From Desulfomicrobium sp. ZS1 (GTDB lineage: Bacteria; Desulfobacterota; Desulfovibrionia; Desulfovibrionales; Desulfomicrobiaceae), in the NCBI RefSeq assembly GCF_024204645.1, contig NZ_CP100351.1, positions 1,302,001 through 1,366,000 on the forward strand: DNA of 64,000 nucleotides, given 5' to 3'. A program made the translations under genes and the position numbers. The notes beneath the pieces are model-generated. The model had not been told where the DNA came from and ran no database searches. It saw only the letters and a program-made list of their open reading frames with translations. Positions 44,793 to 51,872 of the stretch are shown here, one piece after another (within the stretch, counting starts at the first letter, position 1; every line of letters begins with the position of its first letter).

Positions 44793-44859
44793 GGCTAACA
44801 AATCATTCCACCGGCCTGCGCGAAAAGTCGCGCAGGCCGGTGAATTCAAACATTATGAC
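44793..44859 (+). other. attC-like recombination site 3
   Basis: The left core GGCTAAC and right end CATTATGAC flank a long near-perfect stem: ATTC..CCGGCCTGCGCGA pairs with TCGCGCAGGCCGG.GAAT. The sequence just outside (TTATTGAAGTGATTG) resembles that after attC site 2 (ATTTTTGTAGTGATTG). The right core is degenerate, and a plain terminator-like hairpin is an alternative. Confidence 0.6.
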
Positions 44860-44877
44860 GTTATTGAAGTGATTGCT

Positions 44878-44919
44878 GTGTGGGTTCCTGTGGGTTTTTG
44901 AACCCACAGGAACCCACAC
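44878..44919. repeat. Perfect 19-bp inverted repeat with 4-base loop
   Basis: GTGTGGGTTCCTGTGGGTT is followed after TTTG by its exact reverse complement. Each arm itself contains GTGGGTT twice. There is no T-tract after it, so it is not a standard terminator. Confidence 0.85.
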
Positions 44920-44961
44920 GAGGCTACTCGAAGCTACGTAACTAGATGAAATATGGTGACA

Positions 44962-44980
44962 TAAATCGGCAATCATCGTC
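44962..44980 (+). repeat. 19-base direct repeat, right copy
   Basis: Exact copy of 42483-42501. Confidence 0.85.
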
Positions 44981-45385
44981 CTGTCACGCCGGTGGCTCAG
45001 AGTTCGAACTCAATGGGCTCCGCCCTGAACTCTAATTTTCTGTGGGATCTAACGAGGTGGAAAAGACGGGGTGTTCCGGGCATTTTTCATTATGGGTACC
45101 TATTCGTATGAATGAATATTATTGCGTACCTTTTGTGCGAATATTACGAGAATCAGACCTAATAATTATGATGTATTGTTGAGATTAAATTATGCATGTT
45201 GATCAGCACCCCTATGAAGCCAAAACGTCGGCACCCTAATGGAGCCAGTTCATCGGCACCCTTAATGGAGCCACTTGGTGTGCACCCCTAATGGAGCCAC
45301 CTTGATTTTGAGAGAGCCATAAAAACACTTCGCTCGGACTTCCTCACCGCCTATCCCGGACCTCCTGAAACACAAGGAGGAAGGG

Positions 45386-46915
45386 ATGGCCAACAGGAGG
45401 TTCGCAATGCACGAAATACGTCACGTCATCGCCCGGATGCGACTAGGCGAGTCTGACCGGGATATTGCCCGCGCAGGCGCAATGGGGCGGCCTAAAGCCG
45501 CGCAGCTTCGCGTCCTGGCGTTGGAGCAAGGCTGGCTGGACCGCAGTCAACCCCTCCCGCCCAACGATGTCCTGGAATCCCTGCTTCAGCTCCCAAGGAG
45601 AACGCAACCATCACAGTCCCTGGCAAAGCCCTTTGTCGACCAGATCTGCACATGGGCCGACGAGGGGATACAGATCACGACGATCCATCAGGCTCTGGTC
45701 GAACGTTACGGCTTCACTGGAAGCTACGACTCGGTGCGACGCCTGCTCAAGAGCCACCAGAAGTCAGCGCCGGTAGCCACTGTCTTCCTTGATCATCCTC
45801 CAGCCGAGACCGCCCAGATCGACTTTGGCGCAGGCCCCGTCATCACCGACGTCCATAACGGCGAGGTCATGAAGACGTGGTTCTTCGTCATGACGCTCCC
45901 GTGCAGTAAGCACATGTACGCCGAGCTGGTCACCAACCAGCGCGTGGAAACCTGGCTGGGCTGCCATCGCCGGGCTTTCGAACATTTCGGCGGCACGCCA
46001 CTCAAGACAGTCATCGACAACCCCAAGTGCGCCATCACCCGCGCCTGTTACTACGAGCCAGAAGTCCAGCGGGCTTATGCCGAGTTTGCCGAGGGGTACT
46101 CCTTCCTGGTCTCCGCATGCCCTCCGCGTGACCCGCAAAAAAAGGGCGTCGTCGAATCGAACATCAAATACGTCAAAAACAGCTTCGCAAAGTTGCGAGA
46201 GTTCCGCAGTCTGGCTGACGCCAACCGCCAACTCCACGAATGGGTCATGGGCATAGCCGGAAACCGCATTCACGGCACGACCAAGCAGAAGCCCTTGGTT
46301 CGTTTCGCCGAGATGGAGAAGGATTTCCTGCGTCCCCTGCCGGATATCGCGCCCGAACTGGCAGCATGGGCATCGGTGAAGTTGCATGGCAACTGCCATG
46401 TCCAGTTCGAAAAAGCCTTCTATTCCGCCCCATTCACGCTGGTCCACAAGTCTCTCTGGCTGCGTGCCACGGAGAAGACCGTGCAGATCTTCCATGAACA
46501 AAAACTCGTGGCTACTCATCCCCGGCTGTCAAAACCTGGCGCACGCAGCACGGTGCAGGACCATTTGCCGCCGGAAGCCACGGCTTACCTGATGCGTGAT
46601 CCGCAGTGGTGCTTGGCTCAGGCTGAAAAAATCGGAGAACGCTGCCTGGAACTGGTCCATGATCTCTTTACCCACCGCGTCCTCGACAACCTGCGAGCTG
46701 TTCAAGGTCTGCTGCAACTTCAGGGTCGTTACGGCAAACGACGACTGGAGGCGGCCTGCGCCAGAGCCCTGGATCACGGAGCCGGAACGTACCGCAACGT
46801 GAAGAATATCCTGGAGAAGGGTTTGGACCAACAAAACCTCTCCCTGCCAATCGCCCTGCCTGATGCCTACGGCGGAACGTCCCGCTTCACCCGCAACTCT
46901 GACCTGCTCAACTAA
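45386..46915 (+). CDS. istA: IS21-family transposase IstA
   Basis: A 509-residue DDE transposase: N-terminal HTH (MHEIRHVIARMRLGESDRDI), the first catalytic aspartate in ETAQIDFGAGPV, VIDNPKCAI (second aspartate) and DPQKKGVVESNIKYVK (glutamate), followed by a C-terminal beta domain. It binds the terminal repeats and cuts and joins DNA with the help of IstB. The frame is intact. Confidence 0.95.
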   Translation: MANRRFAMHEIRHVIARMRLGESDRDIARAGAMGRPKAAQLRVLALEQGWLDRSQPLPPNDVLESLLQLPRRTQPSQSLAKPFVDQICTWADEGIQITTIHQALVERYGFTGSYDSVRRLLKSHQKSAPVATVFLDHPPAETAQIDFGAGPVITDVHNGEVMKTWFFVMTLPCSKHMYAELVTNQRVETWLGCHRRAFEHFGGTPLKTVIDNPKCAITRACYYEPEVQRAYAEFAEGYSFLVSACPPRDPQKKGVVESNIKYVKNSFAKLREFRSLADANRQLHEWVMGIAGNRIHGTTKQKPLVRFAEMEKDFLRPLPDIAPELAAWASVKLHGNCHVQFEKAFYSAPFTLVHKSLWLRATEKTVQIFHEQKLVATHPRLSKPGARSTVQDHLPPEATAYLMRDPQWCLAQAEKIGERCLELVHDLFTHRVLDNLRAVQGLLQLQGRYGKRRLEAACARALDHGAGTYRNVKNILEKGLDQQNLSLPIALPDAYGGTSRFTRNSDLLN

Positions 46916-46925
46916 GGACACAGCA

Positions 46926-47684
46926 ATGAACCCCATGCCTCAACTCACGCCGCACCTGAAACAACTCCGCCTCTCCGGCATCCTGGACTCCCTGGAGATC
47001 CGCAACCGTCAAGCCGTGGAACAGAAGCTCGCCTACACCGATTTCCTGGCCCTGCTCATCGAAGACGAGATCGCCCGCCGTGAGCAGCGCAAACTCGTCA
47101 TGAGGCAGCGCCGGGCCGGCATCAACGCGCAGAAGACGCTCGAAAGCTACGACTTCACCTTCAACCTCGGGGTGAACCAGGCGCAGATCATGGATCTGGC
47201 CACCTGTCGCTACCTGGAGGAGAAGGTCCCGGTGCTCATCGTCGGCCCCTGCGGCACCGGGAAGAGCCACCTTGCCCAGGCACTGGGCCACATCGCCGTA
47301 CGTCGCGGCTACGACACCGTGTTTGCCTCCCATGCTAAGCTGCTGGGCCAGCTCGCCTCAGCACGGGCCGTGGGCAACTTCGAGCGCAAGCTGGCGGCAC
47401 TGACCAAGGCAGACCTGCTCATCATCGACGACTTCGGTCTCAAGCCCATGCGCCCCGGGCAGGACGAAGACTTCCACGACGTCATCGCGGATCGCTACGA
47501 GCGGCGGCCAACGATCATCACGAGCAATCTGGACTTCTCGGAATGGAACGACGCCTTCCACAACAAACTGCTGGGGGCAGCCACTCTCGACCGGATCAAG
47601 CACGGCGCCTATCAGATCATGCTGGACGGCAAGAGCTACAGGACTCCTCGCATGGATGTTTCTCCTTGCAGAGGCGACTCATAA
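46926..47684 (+). CDS. istB: IS21-family ATPase helper IstB
   Basis: A 252-residue DnaC-like AAA+ ATPase: Walker A VGPCGTGKSHLAQALG, Walker B LLIIDDFGLKPM, sensor TSNLDFSEW. AAGGA lies upstream of ATG 46926; the frame extends back into istA without support. It selects the target and stimulates IstA. The gene follows istA by 10 bases. Confidence 0.95.
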   Translation: MNPMPQLTPHLKQLRLSGILDSLEIRNRQAVEQKLAYTDFLALLIEDEIARREQRKLVMRQRRAGINAQKTLESYDFTFNLGVNQAQIMDLATCRYLEEKVPVLIVGPCGTGKSHLAQALGHIAVRRGYDTVFASHAKLLGQLASARAVGNFERKLAALTKADLLIIDDFGLKPMRPGQDEDFHDVIADRYERRPTIITSNLDFSEWNDAFHNKLLGAATLDRIKHGAYQIMLDGKSYRTPRMDVSPCRGDS

Positions 47685-47942
47685 ACACATAACTAGACGA
47701 GGTCGTCCGAGCGAAAATCTCTCACTTTTGCTGGCTTCATTAGGGTGCCGATCGGTGGCTCCATTAGGGTGCTGATCAACAATGCATACAGATAAATATT
47801 TTTATCGATGCAGAATATTTTATTAATTTTTTATACTATATCGATCATAAACATATTAAAATTTGTCAAAATGTTGGATTATTCTTATTGTTATTTTCAA
47901 AATCGACTTAATTTTCTATAATTTATAAATTTTGAATTAGTA
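47685..47942. other. IS right end and AT-rich gap
   Basis: After the right IS end (47781) lies about 160 bases of very AT-rich DNA with no gene signal. Confidence 0.6.
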
Positions 47943-48407
47943 TTATTTGGAAATTATAGCCAAAACAGCCTTATTTATCATATCTTTACTTGCTTCATTT
48001 TCCTTCATTACTTCGCAAACTTTGTCGATTAGCCGAAGCTGCGCTTCGCAAGACTTCGCATCATCATATGTATTGATCGCAAGTTCGGTGAGATCCTCCG
48101 GCTGCGATTCGTCAATGTTTCGGGCATGGGCCAGGCGCAGGTGGCGTGCTGTTGTCTGCGATGCGTCCGGGAGGAACATGTCCCCTGTGCCGTAGAAAAG
48201 CCAATTCATATCAATGCCATAAGTTTGGCCAAGCTGCTGGATATGCGAGAACTTTGGTTCTGAATTTCCGTCCGTCTTCATGAAACTATGCATGGATTGC
48301 CGGCTGATTCCGGCGGCCTTGGCCATGTCGGTCTGCTTTATACTGAGCTCGCGCTGAATGAGCAGAAACTGTTCTGAACATTTTACGCTTTCCATGCTGT
48401 TTGACAT
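47943..48407 (-). CDS. Prophage-type repressor, XRE/CI-like
   Basis: A 154-residue regulator with an N-terminal HTH_XRE domain (SIKQTDMAKAAGISRQSMHSF...LGQTYGIDMNWLFYGTGDMF) and a helical C-terminal half instead of a LexA-type peptidase. The start at 48407 has AAGGGTG seven bases upstream. It is divergent from a small Cro-like gene, the layout of a phage lysogeny switch. Confidence 0.82.
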   Translation of the reverse strand: MSNSMESVKCSEQFLLIQRELSIKQTDMAKAAGISRQSMHSFMKTDGNSEPKFSHIQQLGQTYGIDMNWLFYGTGDMFLPDASQTTARHLRLAHARNIDESQPEDLTELAINTYDDAKSCEAQLRLIDKVCEVMKENEASKDMINKAVLAIISK

Positions 48408-48484
48408 ACTGTTCACCCTTATGGACAAAAAATTTAATTGTCCTTATTTCTGTCTTGTATTCATTTCTAAAAGTGAGGGAGGCT

Positions 48485-48700
48485 ATGGGCGCTCTGGTTA
48501 AAAAACCTACACGGCAAAGCGAGCTGAACGCATGGCTCGTGCGACATCGTGTAAAAAAGATGGAACTCGCAAAACTTCTGGGAGTCTCATATCAGCGGCT
48601 GGTCCAGCAGCTGCGCGGCATATACATGACCGATGCCACGCGGGAGAAGCTGGTCTCAGCCGGCATTCCCGCCGAGCTTCTTCCAGGGAGCGACGAATGA
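48485..48700 (+). CDS. Small Cro-like HTH protein
   Basis: A 71-residue protein with a helix-turn-helix (LNAWLVRHRVKKMELAKLLG, VSYQRLVQQLRG) and a C-terminal ATREKLVSAGIPAELLP, as in phage Cro/Ner-type early regulators. GGGAGG precedes ATG 48485. It overlaps the next gene by ATGA. Confidence 0.75.
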   Translation: MGALVKKPTRQSELNAWLVRHRVKKMELAKLLGVSYQRLVQQLRGIYMTDATREKLVSAGIPAELLPGSDE

Positions 48701-48960
48701 ACTCTGAAGAAATTTTGTTCAAACGCAGCGGGCGTAAGCGCGTTTACGGCGACCGGGTCAAGGTGACGTTTTTTCTGGATGAAACCATCCATGCCGAGAT
48801 CGAAACCACCGGGCGCGCCATTGGGCTGAATTTGACGGAGTCGTTGCATTGCTGCCTAGTCTTGGGCTTGCCCTTGTTCGAGGCCTATCCGGAACTGACA
48901 CCCGTATTACAGAATAAATTCAAAATAGAAACAACCGAAGAATCGGCTGAGCAGGATTGA
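48697..48960 (+). CDS. Hypothetical prophage early protein (87 residues)
   Basis: It is translationally coupled to the Cro-like gene. The sequence (KVTFFLDETIHAEIETTGRA, IGLNLTESLHCCLVLGLPLF) may form a small ribbon-helix or ferredoxin-like fold. No function is recognised; the position suggests a phage early gene. Confidence 0.6.
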   Translation: MNSEEILFKRSGRKRVYGDRVKVTFFLDETIHAEIETTGRAIGLNLTESLHCCLVLGLPLFEAYPELTPVLQNKFKIETTEESAEQD

Positions 48961-49051
48961 TTTTTCCGGTCGCGTCATTCTGAATTTACAGCCATTTTCT
49001 TTTTTTGACGTATTTTCGAATCAGCGTGCAAGGCTATTTGTTCAGAACAAA

Positions 49052-49405
49052 GTGGTCAAGGAGGGGCGTCTGAGACCCAGGGATTACGTCTTTGACAGGG
49101 CCAGGGCGATGATGGCGATGGCTGAGGCCTTGGCATGCTGGGCACACGAGGATCCCCCGGTTGTCGGACTGGCGCTGCGACCCCTGCTCGAAGTCTTGCC
49201 GCCGTGCGTGTCCCGTAAGGAAGTTTCAACCCTGCTTGGCATCCCCGTGTCCGCCAAGACCCTGCGCAACCTTGATTCCTTGGGAAAGGGGCCGAGAATG
49301 CGTTTCAAGGACGAGTGTTCGGGGGCCGTACTGTATCCGGCTCCGTTTCTGTTGGAATGGATCGAGAGAAGGGGCCTTGTGCTCCTGGTTGCAAAGACGA
49401 TGTAG
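49052..49405 (+). CDS. Hypothetical prophage protein with HTH-like segment
   Basis: 117 residues from GTG 49052; the true start may lie elsewhere because no good ribosome-binding site is seen. The segment CVSRKEVSTLLGIPVSAKTLR followed by NLDSLGKGPR reads like a MerR/excisionase-type winged helix, common in Desulfovibrio prophages next to the repressor. Function unknown. Confidence 0.55.
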   Translation: MVKEGRLRPRDYVFDRARAMMAMAEALACWAHEDPPVVGLALRPLLEVLPPCVSRKEVSTLLGIPVSAKTLRNLDSLGKGPRMRFKDECSGAVLYPAPFLLEWIERRGLVLLVAKTM

Positions 49406-49467
49406 ACCATCGCCTTGAAACGCTGGAACCGGCTAAAGATATTGTGTTCACAGGAGGATTACGTTGT

Positions 49468-49617
49468 ATGATGCACGAAGAAATTTTCCGGGAAGAAGTC
49501 CGCGCCGCCATCGGACAGATTGATTTTTCCAAGGTCAGCCGTCTTGCCGAATTGCAACAGAGGGTGACCCTTTCGGAAAAGGAAGCACAGAGGCTAGGGT
49601 CAGATCTTGAATCTTGA
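49468..49617 (+). pseudogene. Truncated prophage gene remnant
   Basis: ATG 49468 with GGAGG upstream opens a helical protein (MMHEEIFREEVRAAIGQIDF, SKVSRLAELQQRVTLSEKEA). After 43 residues it runs into the GCTAGGGTCAGATCTTGAAT repeat, which supplies the last codons (LGSDLES) and the stop. The rest of the phage region is missing, so the insertion or a deletion at this repeat ended the prophage. Confidence 0.6.
49593..49617 (+). repeat. GCTAGGGTCAGATCTTGAAT repeat, third copy
   Basis: It shares 19-20 bases with 42011-42030 (same orientation) and 42865-42883 (inverted). It marks the breakpoint of the truncated prophage gene. Confidence 0.8.
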
Positions 49618-49740
49618 ATTTTTTCTCCGTCTGGGTCTCTGAGAATGCCTGACACCTATCCCTGCCTGCACTCAATCTTGACGTCGGGCTAAGCCATGGC
49701 TAAGTCTTTTTTTACACGACACATGACAAAGGAGGGCTTT

Positions 49741-49989
49741 ATGTCCACAGCCGTAGTGCCTATGCACCAGGCAAAGAGTACCCTTTCACAGTTGGTCAAA
49801 CGAGCCGCCGATGGTGAAACCATTTTCATCGGCAGTTATGGCCGGGCGGAGGCCGTACTGTCTTCAGCCGCCAACGCCAAGCCCAAGAAACGCCTTGGCC
49901 TTCTGGAAGGCCAGCTGATTGTTCCCGATGATTTTGACGAACCCTTGCCTGCGGAAATTCTCGCCGCCTTTGAGGGGGAAGCCAAATGA
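49741..49989 (+). CDS. Phd/YefM-type antitoxin
   Basis: An 82-residue antitoxin: MSTAVVPMHQAKSTLSQLVK then RAADGETIFIGSYGRAEAVL is the Phd/YefM DNA-binding fold, and the acidic C-terminus (VPDDFDEPLPAEILAAF) would wrap the toxin. AAAGGAGG precedes ATG 49741. It overlaps the PIN toxin gene by ATGA. Confidence 0.9.
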   Translation: MSTAVVPMHQAKSTLSQLVKRAADGETIFIGSYGRAEAVLSSAANAKPKKRLGLLEGQLIVPDDFDEPLPAEILAAFEGEAK

Positions 49990-50363
49990 GGCTGCTGCTG
50001 GATACCAACGCGCTGCTCTGGGCGTTGATCAACGGACCGCGCATTGACCCGGTGAGAGAGCTGTTGCTTGCGGACGAGAACGAAGTTTTTGTGAGCACCG
50101 TCTCCTGGTGGGAAATCGCCATCAAAACGAATATCGGAAAACTGGACGCCAACTTGTCTGAACTTCGCGCTTCAGCGCAGGAAAGCGGGTTTCTGGAGCT
50201 GCCGCTTCTCGGCTCACACGCGGAAATGCTGGCGACACTATCCAGGTACCACAACGATCCTTTTGATCACATGCTGGTGGCCCAGGCCATGGCCGAACCC
50301 ATGCGGCTGATCACCGGCGACGGAGTCCTCGCCAAGTACACGCCTCTGGTCATTCTTATTTAG
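49986..50363 (+). CDS. vapC: PIN-domain toxin (VapC-like)
   Basis: A 125-residue PIN-domain RNase: MRLLLDTNALLWAL (first acidic residue Asp6), VSTVSWWEIAIKTNIGKL (conserved Glu), DPFDHMLVAQAMAEPMRLIT (third acidic residue) and GD at the end. The acidic quartet coordinates Mg2+ for RNA cleavage. It is coupled to the Phd-type antitoxin upstream and forms a complete type II module. Confidence 0.92.
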   Translation: MRLLLDTNALLWALINGPRIDPVRELLLADENEVFVSTVSWWEIAIKTNIGKLDANLSELRASAQESGFLELPLLGSHAEMLATLSRYHNDPFDHMLVAQAMAEPMRLITGDGVLAKYTPLVILI

Positions 50364-50507
50364 TCCGACGGGGTCTCTGGGCCGGGTCTGTGAGATCAAC
50401 GGCACTCGCGCTTTGCGACTCAAACCTTCCGCATTCTGATGAAGCCGGTTCCTCGGCGTCCACGTTCCAAAAAACCACTGGAATTTCTTGGTCATGTTGA
50501 GCGGTCT

Positions 50508-50535
50508 CTTGGTCTGGGTCTCTGAGACCAAGAGT
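50508..50535. repeat. Palindromic repeat TTGGTCT-GGGTCTCTG-AGACCAA, copy 1
   Basis: Arms TTGGTCT/AGACCAA enclose a nested GGTCTC/GAGACC; followed by GAGT. Identical over 27 bases to the copy at 50717-50743. Confidence 0.85.
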
Positions 50536-50716
50536 ATATTGAAATATTTTATATTTTGTCTGAAAAAGGGCTTTTTTCGGGCGTTAGAATTGCTTTTTAT
50601 CTTTGCAAAGACGTTTTTTTCTGTCTAATTCATTGAGATTAAATGATAAAACTCTTGAAATTGCGGGTACGTATGCCAATTTGAGTAAATTGGCGGGTTG
50701 GTATGTATCAGGTTTT

Positions 50717-50743
50717 TTGGTCTGGGTCTCTGAGACCAAGAGT
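50717..50743. repeat. Palindromic repeat TTGGTCT-GGGTCTCTG-AGACCAA, copy 2
   Basis: Same unit as copy 1, 209 bases downstream. REP-like; the role is unknown. Confidence 0.85.
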
Positions 50744-50978
50744 GCAGGCAGGCGAATTGGGTGAAGTGGGAGAGTGGGGCTGGCGGTTCTTGAATTGGTC
50801 AAGATTCAAGATGTGCCCCTTGCCTTTATCAGGCCGCCCCAAAATGGCAATCTGCTGCGTCAGCGAAAAAATCCAGGACGCGCGGTCATAGGCATACATA
50901 AGCGGTCTGGATTTTTTCGCTTCTTTGCATCTCATCATTTTTGAACGACCTGCGAATTTTGAATTTTCCAACAGTCAG

Positions 50979-51485
50979 TTATGAACCGGCAAGCCGGATT
51001 CCGACATGGTCCAGGGCAAGGAACAGTACGAGCGGATCAAAGGGCGACGCCGTGAATCCCCGCCTCCGATAAAAGGATGCTGCCTGTTCACTGAGGGCAT
51101 GGACGAGCATGGCGCGAATTCCCGCGATTTCCGCCGCCTGGAGCGTCCGCAGCAGGGCGTCGCGCAGCATGCCCGTGCCGATGCACTGCCCCGCATACCG
51201 CCGGTCCACCGCTAGGCGGGCCAGGATCATGACGGGAATGGGTTCCGGCATGTTGCGTTTGATGGAGCCTGCCACAAAGCGGTGCTCGATGCTGCCCACG
51301 GCCAAGGAGTAGTAGCCGACGACCGTGTTGCCGAAACAGACCACATAGGTGCGGGTTGCGCCGGAGCCTTGGTTTTTCATTGCCCGATGACGCAACCAGT
51401 CACCCAGCGACGGCTCCGCGCAGGAAAAGGAGGATACGTCATGTGACGCGGTCAAGGGCGTGGGGGCGGAAAACGATTCGGTCAC
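50979..51485 (-). CDS. GNAT-family toxin (TacT-like)
   Basis: A 168-residue GNAT acetyltransferase: SLGDWLRHRAMKNQGSGATR then TYVVCFGNTVVGYYSLAVGS, the acetyl-CoA site ILARLAVDRRYAGQCIGTGM, and the C-terminal ASFYRRRGFTASPFDPLVLF typical of TacT/AtaT toxins, which acetylate aminoacyl-tRNA. The GTG start at 51485 overlaps the stop of the antitoxin gene by four bases (GTGA), so the long upstream frame is not used. Confidence 0.9.
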   Translation of the reverse strand: MTESFSAPTPLTASHDVSSFSCAEPSLGDWLRHRAMKNQGSGATRTYVVCFGNTVVGYYSLAVGSIEHRFVAGSIKRNMPEPIPVMILARLAVDRRYAGQCIGTGMLRDALLRTLQAAEIAGIRAMLVHALSEQAASFYRRRGFTASPFDPLVLFLALDHVGIRLAGS

Positions 51486-51757
51486 TGCTGCTGCCACGGG
51501 GCCTTGGCCTGGAAAAGGGTGGCGAGGCCCTGGAGCTGTTCTTCGGAAGGCGGATTGTCCAGGGCTGCTCCGAATTGTTCCCACTGCGTGCTGTCCAGCG
51601 TGAAGCGCGTGCGGTCAAGAACGACTTCCTCGGCCAGACGCAGGGTGTTTTCGAGAATAAAGGCCGTCCGGCTCTTTCCGAGGCTCTGGGCGGCCTGATC
51701 GATCAAGGCCTTTTCCTCGTCGGAAATACGCAGATTGATGGATGCGGTGGCGGTCAT
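51482..51757 (-). CDS. DUF1778 ribbon-helix-helix antitoxin (TacA-like)
   Basis: A 91-residue antitoxin: SINLRISDEEKALIDQAAQS then LGKSRTAFILENTLRLAEEV is the RHH DNA-binding domain, and the C-terminal segment (FTLDSTQWEQFGAALDNPP) is the part that binds GNAT toxins. AAGGAG precedes ATG 51757. The gene is coupled to the GNAT toxin gene. Confidence 0.92.
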   Translation of the reverse strand: MTATASINLRISDEEKALIDQAAQSLGKSRTAFILENTLRLAEEVVLDRTRFTLDSTQWEQFGAALDNPPSEEQLQGLATLFQAKAPWQQQ

Positions 51758-51872
51758 GACTGCTCTCCTTTTTGACCCCGATATGACGTCAGTCAAGACT
51801 CGTCAATACATTGTATATACAAAAAAGGATATGCTTTTTTCTGAGTTAGAGGCGCGCGGGAATGGTGTGCCA

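Larger units (their letters stand above)
45197..47781. mobile_element. Complete IS21-family insertion sequence
   Basis: The ends begin TGTTGATCAGCACC on both strands (45197 and, inverted, 47781). They carry the multiple sub-terminal repeats typical of IS21 (units of GCACCC-TAATGGAGCC, three or four at the left, two at the right). Direct repeats ATGCA at 45192-45196 and 47782-47786 are the target-site duplication. The element holds istA and istB in order and looks intact. Confidence 0.95.
50364..50978. other. Non-coding region with TTGGTCT...AGACCAA palindromes
   Basis: About 615 bases. Two near-identical 27-28-base palindromic units lie at 50508-50535 and 50717-50743, with partial relatives near 49629-49644 and 50372-50398. 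No gene is supported. Confidence 0.65.

Noticed and set aside
45200-45301. Short repeated units that look like a CRISPR array
   Set aside because: Repeats are only about 15 bases with irregular spacing and are the sub-terminal repeats of the IS21 left end.
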